Part shown: in pieces, positions 45,901 to 60,900 of the stretch | How positions within the stretch are numbered: the first letter of the stretch is position 1 | Layout: each line of letters starts with the position of its first letter | Source: Chondrosia reniformis | Taxonomy: Eukaryota > Porifera > Demospongiae > Chondrillida > Chondrillidae | DNA: 64,000 nucleotides | Direction of reading: 5' to 3' | Assembly (NCBI GenBank): GCA_947172415.1 | Contig: OX359197.1 | Span: 2,108,001-2,172,000, forward strand | Notes under the pieces: generated by a model | Told to the model about the DNA's origin: nothing | The model's input: only the letters and a program-made list of their open reading frames with translations | Database searches by the model: none | Program-made: the position numbers and the translations under genes

Positions 45901-48900
45901 TTTGGTTTCCCAATCTCCGACTGAATATTACGTCATTAAAATGGCGCATTTATTGAGGCCTTGATTCTGGGGCCCATGAAAACCGTCATATTCAATAATA
46001 GCATTATCGCATTCGCTTCTACAAAAGAATACAGCTCGGAAAATTTGCAATAGTTTCGTTTAACAATTAGTCCAAAAGCTTATATAGAGTTTTAGTTATG
46101 GCTGACGAAAAAAAGAATTAGAAGAATAAGAAGAATATGAAGAAGACAAAAATGTAAATTTTTAAAGTTTATTATTTCTCCAGCGGGACATATTCGCTTG
46201 CCTTTAAGGTCTATTTAGAGTATGCATATTGTATATTTAGCTATACATAGCCTTGTTTTGTCGATTTTCGGCCTATTTTTCGGGATTTTGCTCCTATACC
46301 GATGTATGGGGAAAACGAAAAAACGCGTCATCCCTACATAGGGAGTACTACCGTACTCCCTGTTACAAATAAGCTACTTATCAATGCAGTATGAATACTG
46401 TAAACAACTGTAGAATGCTTGAGTTAAAATAGCTAACTTCAGTTTAAAATTGATAAATATAAAGCCTTTCTTTTGGCTCCCATTATCACACATACATACA
46501 GTATGCATCAAACGTAACACCTATATATACCAGCAAGATTCAAGTCTAGGCGATCGATTATAGGAGTGCTAACGAGTGACATTCGAAGTTATCTCATCAA
46601 GGTACTCGCACTCAAATCTCGTGAGTATAGGCATGTTTCGACATGTATGTAAGTTAATACGTTCGGTAAAAATTGAACGGACAGGAAGTTGCTTCTTGAC
46701 AACCATTCGTTATAACCCAAAATTGGTTATGAGTGAATTTGTTAAAAGTGGAATCGACTGTATATATAAAAAACTTATTTTTCAATACTGTGTATTGAGT
46801 TCTACATACAAGAATTGTAGCTAATGGTCAGAAGTGAGGATTATAGTTGAGATATAAGGCCTAGACAAGGCTGAATACTAATTTAAGCAAAAGTTAGAGG
46901 AGATGGGCTATACTTGATTGCCATAGTATAAGCAAGATTAATTGAAATGGCTAATATAGTGAAGAAATGCAAGAGATTTGCTTTATTTCCTGTATATAAA
47001 ATTATTTAACAATATCCTTCTAATCAGCAATACACTGTATATATACTCTAGATGATGCTCCATTATTAGTTCATTGCAAATACAATATTGTATATGTGCA
47101 AACAAGGAAAAAGCAGATTATATGATATATATACACATACCTTGTGCCATTGCAAGTTGGTTAAAGAGAGCTTGTAACAATCTCCAAGTGCAAAGTGATC
47201 ATTATTTCTTCCTCCAAATAGAATCATAGAAGGATTTCCTACAAACCAAAGGTAACAAGTATTTCTAGTTTAAAAAACTCATGGGGCGCCTGGCACCCCA
47301 CCAAACTTGAACTAGTTCTTAAATGTCTGGTTAACCACTTTCGGTCGTCGCTTGATTGCTGTTAAATTGTCAAGGCTCTATCTTGTAGAAAACGTTTTTG
47401 CGTAGGCTTTATGTTACAGTAAAGGTGGTTTCTAAATCCTTTTCGTTAGTTCAATGTTCGACGCAAAGGAAGAGAAAGCTAATTTTAAGCTAGCCGAGCA
47501 TCCGCCATTTTGGTGACAGATATAAATATATATATAAGGCTACAAACAGGAAGACATAATTTCTGAAAATAATATAGGCCCTGAAAATTGAATGGTATGT
47601 ATGTTTTTGGAGAACCATGTAAAACTTCAATTTTACATATGGTTAAAGAAATTTTAACTTTAGCACATATCACTTCAGTAAATATGTACGTAATAAAATC
47701 CACATATAAACATATTTATATATATAAGATAAATAAAACATTTAAAAATTGAAATTAGAAGTAGGGATGGCAGTGCTTCCAACAGTCACTAGTAAATCTG
47801 CAAAAAGTAGCAAAACAAGAAAGGGACCATGTGACAGGGATAACCATACAGAAGTGGCATATATACTGAAATTTAAGTGATTTAATCATGTATATCACTT
47901 CCATGTTTGGACGCATCAGGATGACCGAAGTAGGGATGGTGCGCCCAAACATGGAAGTGATGTGTATGATTAATTTCAGTATATATGTTCCGTCCGAAGT
48001 AGGAATTGGCGCAATCCTGGGATTGCACAATGCAAACCAGGAATCCTTACTTTGGCACGCAATCCTGAGATTGCGCCTCATTTTGCGCAAAGCTAGAATA
48101 TCCTGGGATCTTTACTTTGAGTAGCGCAAACCTGGAATATATATTTGTCCTAATAATATTTTTTTACATGGACACTTAATTATAACAATATTATTCATTA
48201 TGGGTTTATGCTTCTTTTGATCTTCCATTTCGCTTAAAATACCGCCACTTTAAGCCACCCAATCAGTGAATCCGTAGTGCGCATTCCTGGAATTCAATGC
48301 ACTATCCCAGGATTGCGTGCCAAAGTAAGGATTCCTGCTTTGCGTTGTACAATCCTAGGATTGTGCAAATTCCTACATTGTGCGGAACATATATGCTACT
48401 TCGGTATGGTTATCCCTGTCACATGATCCCTTTCTTGTTTTGCTACTTTTTCCAGATTTCCATTTTTATTTATCTTGTATTCCCTCTTTTTTCTTCTTGT
48501 TAAAATTTGTTTTGAAAGTTTTCTTTACAAGTTGAAATAACGTCGCAGTCAAAGAGAAAAGAAGAGAGCTGTTAATTAAAAAATGGCGACAAAAAGCTTC
48601 CTCTAATCTGACGAGCCATAAGTAACCGTCTCTGCTCAAATCGTTTTAAAATAGAAGCGAGCCTATTCCTTTGTTCCTACAATATTTAGCGATATGTCCT
48701 TAAGATGTAGTTATTCATATGCGCATTTATGCACTAGCGTGAAATAAAAGGAAGACAGCGAAGATGATGAAGAGAAACCAAAAAAAGAAACATTAAAAGT
48801 TTAAAAGAACTAAAGACACATTCACTGCTGATTTATATCGTGTTAATGAGTAACACATTGAATATGGCCACCATGTCTTTTTCGGGCCATCCCCCAGTAC

Positions 48901-51900
48901 TACCGTACTCTCTAATATATTTGTAAATGTCTTTTTAACTCTTTTTCTCTTATTCTAGCACATATGTATGATTTCATATTTTGTATCAAAACATGTAATC
49001 ACATGCATGGCAATGCTGGCAATCGAATCCACATCAGCTGGTAATGACCACCAGTGTCATAGGCTACAAATGTCACAGCAATATTCCATTTATGTTTTCC
49101 TTCTTATATACTAACTACAAGGTAGGTAATTGTTGTCATTCACATTGATCAGTGATGATTTTCACTACTAGAACAAGCTGATAATAACAGATATGTATAG
49201 CTATTGCACATATATAGAGTTAAGATATGTTTGTTTAGTAATAGCAAGCATTATACCTGATTCATGTTTGATGATTTCAGCACTATGTCTCCATCTTGCT
49301 TGTGGAATGCTACCGCTAGTCATAGGTTTCAACCACTGATATTTCGGAGACTCTGCATCAAGGTCTGTAGGAAACACTTTTAGACTTAGCCAAACTAGTA
49401 TCAGAGAACTAAAATGCATATAAGCAGTATATTGTTTACTCTTAATTTTATGTAAGTTCAAGAAAGAGATCAACCCTTCAGTAAAAGATAAATTAAAAAT
49501 GACATATAGCGATAGATGAGGTGGTTCAACCTAACCTGATCAACAAATGCAGCAGTTAGAGATGCATTATCCTAGTAATTTACTTTAGGATAATAATAGA
49601 AGCAAAATTACTTTTCAAAATGTAAATGTCATTGTTTTCTATACAGGATTCATCATATCCACCAAAGAGAACACTTTCACTTCCTTCCAATTGGACGAGT
49701 GAGCAATAAGCCAATTTACCTATAAAACAAATTTTTGTAGTGGACCATACAAAAGGCTTTCTACATTTCTCTATATAACTACCTGGCTTGTTTCCAGTTG
49801 TTTGACATTCTTCAAATTCACAAATGACCTGCGGACCTTGATTGCCTATAAGTTTTAAACACATACACAGTAATATCTGCTAAACACGTGAATTTAGTAT
49901 ATACAACCAGAAAATTAAATATAAAAGTTTATTACATACTATTTTTAGATGCAGTATAAATAGTACCTTAATGTTTAATTATTAAATTTGTTACTGTAGT
50001 AACTGTAGCTATAGTAACATGACCTTTTACGATAGTGCTAGGCTGTTAATTAGTTTTTAATTTTATAGAATGTTCTGCTTGGTATATTATGATACTAGAA
50101 TTTATTTTTTGATTAAGTAAACAAGTGTTGTAATCGTGGCGGCGACTGTTCTAAAGTAGAATTACAATATTTGGCCATGTGGGTGATATATGAGCATTCA
50201 CAGGGCTGTAGGTCCATTTGAACAAAGCCAAGAGGTTTGGATGTCCAATTCCAAATGACTTGACTAATATTTTAATGATGTCAAGGAGGAGGGCAAGAAA
50301 TGGCAATTTTTCTAAGCGTGTGTGGAGCACAAACATACCAGACCATACAAAGTCTAGTATATAGCACTGATAAGTCATTGCCTACAGTGAGTTTATAAAG
50401 TGTACAGCCAAACATTATTGTCTGAGTCATAGGTCACAGTGTGTGAGAAGACCACCTGCTCGTTATGCTGAATATGGATTGGTTACCACTTAAATGGGGA
50501 GGAGTGTAGTAACTGTAGCTATAGTAACATGACCTATTACGATAGCACTAGACTGTTAATTAGCTTTTAATTCCTTGGTAGATTACCCTATTGCATGATA
50601 CGAGAATTGATTTTTGATGAAGTGAACAAGTGTTGTAATTGTGGCGGTGACCATTCTAAAGTAAAGGTATAACAGATAACTTTACCTTAATTTATCCGCA
50701 ATCATATTCTTAAGGTGCTCAACTCTACAAAATGTTGTTTAATTAAAGTGTGGGTTTCTTAACTGGCATTTGCATATTTAAAAAGAATTGTACATTAAAT
50801 ACCGGTTTATTTGAAATATAATTTAAAACACTACCACTAATGTTTTGATTGGCTACCAGTTCTTTTAGATGTTTCTGCAGACAGTTTACCATGAAGGTAG
50901 TCTTCAAGTCTTCCTTTCACAATGCTAATTCACAGGATCAAATCTCAGGTTTAATATGGTATGAAACCTATTTGAAATTTATTGAACAGCCAGGTTTCAA
51001 AGGGTGCTCAGAGATTAATTTCATGGGTTTCAAATTTTTCACAGCCCCCTTTCTACGTTTTGTAATACTTTCATGACTTCTGAAACCTCGCAGTTCAAAG
51101 AGTTTCAAATAGGTTTCATGCCCTATGAAACCTGAGATTTGATCCTGTGAAACCAAGGTAAAAGACTAACTACCTGTCCAAGGTAGTGTACCATGCAGAT
51201 ACAGGCTGGAGCTTCCAAACTGTAGGATGGCTATCTTGAGAAGAAAGAGGGAAAAAGAAGATAGAAAATAGAGGATAACCATCCCTGTGAGATTGGCAAG
51301 TTCCATTGACACCCCCGCTGGCCATTGTTGCTTCCTGTGACATCCGTTGATAATATGCATGTCTTAAGTTTTGAGTTCAATGTGTACTGTCTACTTGCTC
51401 TTTTAACCTTTGTCCTGAAGATGATTGGAGTAGCTAGTGATATCATTGGTAGTGTTTATAAATAAGCTGGTATTCGTTAAATCTTTCTAAAAATATGTTG
51501 ACTCTAAATTTATTGGGCTACTAAATAATTATACAGTGCAACCTCACTTATCCGAACCCCTGTGGTCAGTTGAATTGAAACAAGTGTTCGCATAATTGAA
51601 AAGTTTGGATATCTGAAGTGAAACAGAACTTGTTCTACTATTGATTATAATAACATATATGTTTATGCATTACATGTAAAGCACAAATAAGGATTAATAT
51701 AGTGCTCTTTATCCGCAATTACTGTCAACGAATACTTTTCCAACATCTTAATACAGTGGGCCCTGGTTTAACCGACCTTGAGTTAACCGAACGAAATCGA
51801 ATGAAACCGATCTAAATCGTATTCCCCGTAATACTTTAGACCCTCGTATATCCGACCTCGGTTTATCCGTATCCGTATACACTAAAATGGCAGATGCACT

Positions 51901-54900
51901 GGGCTCATTCAGATAACGAGGGTTCGGATAAACGAGGTTCGGATAATTGAGGTTGCACTGTATCATAAATTCCTGATCTGTACAGTTTTTGGTGTGATGT
52001 TTGGCTTTAATAATATTATTAGGCAAAATTTATAATAATTCATTATCAGAGACTCTCTAAGTAGGGATGGCCGAAAAATGGTCACCCTATCAAATGTATT
52101 AGCAAGCAACACCTCATAAATCACCAACGAAGCACTTTTCGGTTATATTTGGTTATTTGCAGCCATTAATGCACGCTTTTCTAAATGCCAAAACATGTTT
52201 CGATGCTCTATACACTCTACAACGTTCAAAAAGCGGCTAACCAGGAATAGGCCCATTTCCAAACTTCATTTATTCTTCTTCTTTTAATGAATGGACTACC
52301 ACTAATATGCAAACTTATGCGGACAACTAAAAGTTATAAATCATCGTAAATATTTCCGAACTAGGGAATAGACAGCCCTAAGTCCGAATGCGCTCCACAA
52401 GAAGCATGTTAATTGTGAAAAGCGAAAATTGTGGTCTTCTCGGACTCCATTTTTAGCTAAGAGATCGGCATATTTCTCTTGTATAAGACATTATTTCGAG
52501 ATTTTCGCCAAGACAAATTTCAAAACAAGTAATTTTAACAAAAAAGGGGGAATACAAGTAAATAAAAAACATTTACAAAAATGTTATTAGAAGTAGGAAT
52601 GGCAGTGTTCACTAATACATCTGCAAAAAGTATCAAAACAAGACAATGATTATATGATTCAGCTTGATACGCCCAAACACAGAAGTGTATGGTTAAGTTA
52701 CTTAAATTTCAGTATATATGCAACTTCTGTATGATTAGCTTTATCATATAATCACTGTCTTGTTTCGATACTTTTTGCAGATGTATTAGTGAACACTGCC
52801 ATTCCTATATACTTCTAACATCAATTTTGTAAATGTTTTTTATTTACTTGTTATATTGTATAATGACAGAAGATTTGTCTTTAGTTTTTACAAATACAAA
52901 TACCTTTACTATCATAATAGATGGAAACGGTATACAAATTCATAGCCCATATACTGCCAGCTAGCCAGTTAAAGGGTGAAGGAGAAACAAGTTATTATTT
53001 GAGAATGCCCTGTATATGTATCTGATACTATGTATATAATATTGTCATACATACTGTATCACAAGTGCTTTCAATTAACACATCTTGCACCATGCGCCAG
53101 ATGTGTTAATAATTCATATATAAACATACCAATCATAGAAACTTTTACAAGACTGTCTCCTATTCTGTGTGTACTTCCATACCCACCAAACATCAAGTAG
53201 CAACCATGTTTTAGGACAACAGATGAGTATCCATACCTACGTATATATACAAGTATTTAGAGTATATAGGTTGATATATATATATGTAGCTAACAAAATT
53301 ATTAGCCTTATGTAGTTCCTTGCCACTGTAAATAATAGTATTGCTTGCTAGACCATCCTGATTAGGCACCCAATGCATGGAAAGCGAGGGATAGTTTAGC
53401 AACACTGTACATTAAAAACATTTTTTCAACCAATCAGAAACATCTACCTGGAATTCGGGTAAATGTATATATTCATAGATATGATGTAATAATGCATAGG
53501 TATTATTAATTTATAATGCTGCTAAACAGTCCCTCCCTTTGAGCGCTTATTTGGGATGGTCTAGATTGTTGCATAGCCTAAGCTGTTGCACGTATATAGT
53601 GTTGTGCTAATAATAATAGGATACAAATATATATGTGTATATAGGTATACATACTTCATTAAAAATATTTTACATTCGATCTTTTGGATGGTACATCCAT
53701 CAACTAATTGAGTACCTAAAAGCAGTTTGGATTTAAGTATTCTGGTTCTAATATTTCATCATTTATGGTCTTCATCAGTGACTGATTACAATGGATTGGA
53801 TCTTCAGCAGTTTTTCCTGGCTTTTCATTTCCTGTAACTCTCCTGTGATTCTCAGGAAGATGTACCATCCAAATATAAGTTTGGCAAAGTTAGAAGGAAT
53901 CCTTTATAGTATTATGGAATGAATTGACACCGAGATGTCAAGACACACAAGAATTTTATATCATACATACACAACATATCTTTTATTAATATAATAGTCC
54001 TTGTCTGTTTTACACATATAATACCATGCACAGTGTACTTGTCAAACTGACCTAGACACAAGTTCATCAGAATCTTGTACATGTTTCAGAGCAATTTTGC
54101 TTGCTAAAGCATGCATGGAATTAGCAAATTCTCTGTTTTTGTGAGGGATTTGATCAAAATGCAATTTCTTAGAAAAATTAAACAAGGTTCCATTTGCCGA
54201 ACAGCATAAGAATAATATTTGGGCCGCTGCAGTAGCAACCTATATACATAATGATTGATATTGTATTTAAGGCAGCAACACTATTTTAAATATATATTAG
54301 AAACACACCAAAATTAACAGTTCAAATTTAACAGATTACAACACTACTAAAGAAGTTTGAACAAAGTATACATACGTATATTACGTACATATAAACACCA
54401 GGAGTGCCTCTATATATATATATATAATATTTACACAACTTTCTTAAAAGATGTAACTGTTTCATACAACTTAAGGCACAAACATCATCCAGCATGCATA
54501 AATATTAATATAATAAACCAACCTCATGTTTGTCAAAGAAAGTTAGTTTTCTAAAGTTTCCTCTCTCAATTTTACCAGCAATCTTACAATAGTAACTTAG
54601 TAGACCACAAGCATATGAGGTCTGCCAGCCCTATATATATATTATAGCAGTAAGACAACGGACCAGTATATTGTATAATGATAAAGCAGCTCTAGTGCTT
54701 GGCTCTATCTCTCGAGTCACCAGAACTGTCTCTACATAACCTCATACTTAACTCTGTACATACAATAATCTTTTGTATTAGTTAGTGTTTGCAGTAGACA
54801 AATTGGGAAATTACTTAGTTAACCTATTGGAGCCATTTGCAAATGCATATAAAAAATGCTGTGTATATAAATATGAATCTGTTTTATATATATATATATA

Positions 54901-57900
54901 CATAATAGTATATTTGTAACTAGCATTGTAATTATAATTATAAGACCAAAAAACGGTCCCAAAGTTGGCCTCAATTGTGATGTTCAATAGTAGTTACAAA
55001 ATAAAACCAAAAATTACCTTTCATTTAATTTATGAGGTAATAATTGTACATACAAATTGGGTGGCCATGTTTTTTCAGCCATCCTACTTAAAGAATGTCA
55101 TGCTCTTTTAGAACACATTTATTTACAAATGTCTTGCTTACCTGTTTCATAAATGTTTCTGCTACTTCACCATAACTTTGACTCTCAACAGTCCAACTAG
55201 AGCCATGCTTTGCATGAGTATCTATTCTATTTTTAGAGAATGAAGTTTGTATGTAAATAATTGGATAAATCTCACAGCTAATTATATGATAATATTATAT
55301 TTATATCTTTTCATTATTGATTCACCATAAAAAATATATACACTTACAAAGCTTTTGTAATTTCTTCTGAGGCAAATGTCTACATAATATACACACAATA
55401 TTAGCAACAAAATTAACACATACATGATTATAGCAGTGAGTATTTATAGAATACAGTGCATGTACACACTTTACTTAATATCATAACGCTTAATTGCATA
55501 ATCCGCATATCTGCATAAAATTCTCTGGAATCGATTCATTTTCATGTATATTAAACTATAAATTTAATTGCTTAATCAAATAATTCGGTTATTAACATAA
55601 GTATTTTGAGTGTAAAAAATTGGGGGGCTACCGCCTCCCATTCTTGATCACGAACTACGTGGCTGCATCGGTGGGCTTTAATATTCTTAGTCTTAACGAT
55701 TGAGGACGCTTAATATTATAAGTAACGATAGAAAAGCTTCGTTAACTCTTAGATCTTCCATACATGGAATCCATGTAAGTACAATCTATGGTTAATTAAA
55801 GCTTCCTGAACAATGCTATTTGCAAAAACAATGTATACATTAAGTGTTATAATAGTTGCGTATGAACCCGTATTGTATATATATATACTTGTACTGTATA
55901 TATATATATATACTGCACATTATTTATAAATTTTCGCGACCAATAATTTTGCAAATTTCGCAAATGGAGTACATTCACGAACAGTTTTGTCGCGAAAATT
56001 TCTCTTTCTATATATACGTATACACACAATATATTATTATGTATGATGATGTAATATGAAGATGGCGGACTGTTACCGAACGTATACGGAAACCTTTTCT
56101 TTGCGTGCTAATAGCCGTTGAAACACAACACAACAACGCAGTAGGGCCAGCGATATAACACTCATACATATTTATAACGGAAGTACGATTTCATTCGCTC
56201 AGTTTCAGACGCTTTTGCTCGCATGCTACTTGTGGTTTCAGAGTTGTGATGTCCGACATTCAGTTATGTTTTGCTACGAGATCTTTTAAGACCACGGAAA
56301 AACCCACTACCTGCCTGCCAGATCCTTCTGGATTGCTTTTTAGAGATGTGCCATCATCAGCTATCCGTCAAGCAAATAAAGAAGTTGAGGTCACTTTGGA
56401 GAAGAAGTCTAAACAGAGAGGCCCATACCAAACACACGCACTGACTCAGGACCTGAAGCTACAAGTAGCAAAATATATATGCAACTATAAATGGCACTGC
56501 TGCAGTCATCCGTGTCTTTAGGAATGAAATGCTTGAGTTGGTCCTTAAGGAAAGCACTGTACGATCTTGGAGAGACAGCTATCAGGCTGAATTGAAAAAA
56601 TGTAAATATGATCAAAGAGGATTAGATAAGGTGGCTGTGAAAGAGATACCCAGCAAGAAAAGAGGCCATCCAATGCTTCTTGGAGAAGAGCTTGATCGCC
56701 AAGTCCAGGCGTACCTGTTGAGACTTCGAGAGTCAGGATGTGTGGTTAATTCTTCAATAGTCCTAGGTTCAGCCAGAGGCATAGTAATGAAGCATGATAG
56801 CAACCTACTGGACACGAATGGGGGTCCAATCTCTCTTATATAAAACAAGTATTTCGAGTTTAAAAACTCGCGGGGCTGCCGCCCCCCGAATTAACTCAAA
56901 CTACTTGGCCGCATCGTTGGGATTTAATATATATATTCGTAATACTAACGATTGAGAATGCTTAAGTGTCCTAAACTTTATAAATAACGATGGAAAAGCT
57001 TCGTTAACTAAAGCTTCCTTAACGCCGCCATTTGCAAAAACGATGTATTGACGTATAAATTAAGTGTGACAATAATTGCGTATAAACTCGTATTATACAT
57101 ATATTAACGTATAAAATAAGTGTTATATATAACAGTTGCGTATGAACCTGTATTATATATATATATATATCTTTCCGTAACATGAAGCCGTACAACGTAA
57201 TCGGCAAATGAAAACAATATATATATATAGGCAGCCCCTAAAAAACTGGGTCAATCATTTATTGACGAGAATGGTCATGGTGAAATGAAAAGCAAGCACT
57301 GTACAAGCTAAAATGACTGTTGAAGATTTCGATGAAGTGAAAGATCAGATGCTTGCTGACATTAAATGCATAGTGGAAATGGAGGAAATTCCACCAGATC
57401 TAATCATCAACTGGGACCAGACAGCCATCAACTATGTGCCAAGATCACACTGGACGATGGACAAAGCTGGGTCAAGAAGAGTGAAAGTAGCTGGTCTTGA
57501 TGTTAAGAGACAAATCACTGCAGTATTTGGATGCACACTTGCAGGGAATTTTCTACCAATCCAACTCATTTACAAAGGAAAGACAAAAGCATGTCATGCA
57601 CGTGTTGACTTCACCAAAGACTGGTCCATTACCCACACCCCAAATCATTGGTCGAATGAAGATACAATGATACAATACATTGAAGAGATTTTGATTCCAT
57701 ACTTGTGCCGAAGAAGGCAGGAGCTGAAGTTGCCAGCTAACCATCCAGCATTAGCCATTTTTGATGTATTCAAAGGACAATGTACGAAGTTGTCTTTTCC
57801 CTACTGGAGCAGAGTAATATTCATGTTGTGACTATGCCTGCTAACATAACTGACAGGCTCCAGCCACTGGATGTGAGTTCAATAAACCAGCCAAGGAATT

Positions 57901-60900
57901 CCTTAGGGGCAAGTTGAATGAATGGTATGCTGAAAAAATTGTGGAGGGAGGAGATTGGTGTATTGTCGATATGCGACTCCTAGTAGTAAAACTAATTAGC
58001 ATACGTTGGATGATTGAATTCTTCGACTACATGAAAGCTCATACTGATATTATTAAGAATGGATTCCGCCATGTTAAATTTTGGAATTATCAATAACCTA
58101 AACACATCATTATACAAACCTTTAATGAATGATAATGTAAACAGTGAATACATGTCAATTGTTAGTAGTGGGGAATGGAATCAGCTTACACTTTTCAATG
58201 CATTCTATGAGGTGTGCCCTCATGTCCTCCTGATTGAAGTTGTAGGTGCCTTTGTCACCATGTGCTAAAGAGGTCAAGGCTGCTGCTGCAGATATACCAC
58301 AGTCTGCTCCTCCAACCTGCTGCATCATATTAGCCATGTTGATCTGTAAATCTTCATCCCTTATCCCCATTAAGTGTGCCAGGGTGGCCTTAGTAGTACT
58401 GTCAGCATCCTTTTGTGAACTGTCATAAATGTTCACAACATTAGGGCTGGAGGTCTCAGTTGATGCCACAATCCAATGATTATACCCCTACAAAAATAAC
58501 CTGTAAGCCATGGCCTTTCAGTGATGAGCTAGCCTGGGCCATATTCAAGGCTAGAGTATTTCTCAAACCTAGCTCCTATTTGTGGAAAGTGGTCCTTCAA
58601 TAGGGCATGAATGAAGCTCATATGGTTGTCTGAGAGCCATTGTCCTAAAGACATTTCGCTCTAGCTTCTCTGAGAATGTTTCGTCGCCTTTCTCTAGTGA
58701 CAGAAGCTGTGATTGTGCCACCCTGACCAAGGAAAAGAAAGCATAAACAAGAAATCTTTCGTGGGAGGTACCCTATGACTTGATCACCTGTCTGCACGCT
58801 AACAGCATAACGGTCACGTGGATTGGTTGCATGACTCTTGTCTGCAAGCTAGAGTCTCTCCCATTACTGGTCTCCACACTGCTTTATAAACATGGAAACC
58901 CCTGATACAAGAATCACAGTGATACAATGTAAGTTCATCTCTCTCTGCCATTTGTCACACTTCCAAAACCCTGGAGACTGTGTTCACATATCCTATAGTG
59001 TAAACTCCAGAGTTATTGAACTAGCTATAGACACTCTAATTTTGCATACGGCGGTCATTCACAGTTTTACGATGTTAATCGCTCTTCGCCGCTGTAGACA
59101 ATTCGTAATAATCTTAGGACAATTTATCTGTTTTCAGAGACTATCAAACAGTAGTCTCGGGAAGCTAGGTTGCCTGGCTACTCGAGACTATTATAAACCA
59201 TAAAAAATTACAGAAGATTGAGGTGTTGCTGATTCGTACCTTCGTAGAGGCATTCGTCATCTACTGGAGCCTGAATGTTTGCTACTGTCCGCCATCCAGT
59301 CGACCAGACGCCAGCGATGGCGTGGCATAAGCGAGATTCGTGTGACGAGGAACTCAGCATCATGGATAGTATAATAGGGAGAGGTACTTCTCCATATTTT
59401 ATTATATATTATGAACACTCAGAGAGCCCATGCAATAATATTATGCCATAATATTATAGTATTGCACAATGTAGAAGAGCCTTTCTTAGCGAAAATATAT
59501 TTGCTAAAATTTTTGACCCCCCCATTTTGACAGTGATTCGTGAAATTTTTCAGTCACGAAAATTTTGCAATGTACGGTATATCTTTCTGTAACAACAAGC
59601 CATTTAACGGAATCGCAATATAAGGGGGCTACCTCAGGCAGCTTTTCATAAAAATATATGGCATCAAAATAAGTATTCACTTACTGGTCCATGTGAAATG
59701 TGAACGGAGTGAGGGAATGAGTCAGCTGTCCACTTTATCAACTTAGATTGGCTGCATTTGAGAATATATAAATCAATAGTCTTTATATGTCTACACATAT
59801 CCATACAGCAAATTAAATAGACATACAAATATTTATCATTTCATATAATGTTTTAACCTGTCCTTATTCAGGTAGGGTAAAACAAATTCTGTGACAATCA
59901 GGGTTGGTTGATCAGGTGCTATTCCACAATCCAGAAGTATGGGCATCAGCTCTGTGACTCTTTCAAGATTAAAACCAATTAGGTTGTAGTCGGCAGATTT
60001 TAAATAGGGTACTACATGTACAAAATATTATGTGAGGTAATTAAAGTATATAACTCTGATCAAATACAGCTGCTTACATATAGTAAGAAGAATTGATTAC
60101 TGCCAGAGTGTGTAAATATACAAGTAAATAAAAACATTGGGCACACCATGAATAGCTGAAGTAGGGATGGCTCACCAAAAAACAGAAGTGATGTGTATGG
60201 ATAAGTAACTTAAATTTCAGAATGCCATTTCTGTAGGGTTAGCTGTATATATGTATCTTTCATGCACAAACACTGCCTTGTTTCGATACTCTTTCCAAAT
60301 TAATGTCCCATACATTACTGCAATACTGGCAATCCCTACTTCTAACTTCATTTTTTAATTGTTTTTATTTTACTGGTATATTGTGTTACTTGTATTATCT
60401 ATTTGTATAATTATGGTTACGAACATGAAGCCATATAAAAACTTAAAAGTGAACAATATACACTTTTGGCACCTAAAATGGGATTAAATATATGTAAATG
60501 CAATCATCATTTACAAATTCCTATTCTATAAAAAATGCAGACTGTGCCCATTCATTAGAAAATTGGGCAATTTAAAATTGTATGATTGTATTTTCAGGGA
60601 GTACAGTAGTACTCCCTATGTAGGGATGATGCGTTTTTTCTTTTTCCCCATACATTGGTATAGGAGCAACCCGAAATAGGCCGAAAATCAACAAAACAAG
60701 GCTATATATGTATAGCTAAATACAATATATACACTCTAAATAGACCTTAAAAGCAAGCGAATATGTCCTGCTGGCGAAATAATAAACTTTAAAAATTCCC
60801 ATTTTCGTCTTCTTCATATTCTTCTTATTCTTCTTCGCCAGCCATAACTAAAAAACTATATAAGCTTTTGGACTAATTGTTAAAGGAAACTATTGCAAAT

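Noticed and set aside
49988-50670. Short LTR-retroelement
   Set aside because: The direct repeats lack coding sequence, primer-binding site and polypurine tract between them; a plain duplication is simpler.
50849-51156. Overlapping short ORFs on both strands
   Set aside because: They read through the arms of a foldback MITE and mirror each other.
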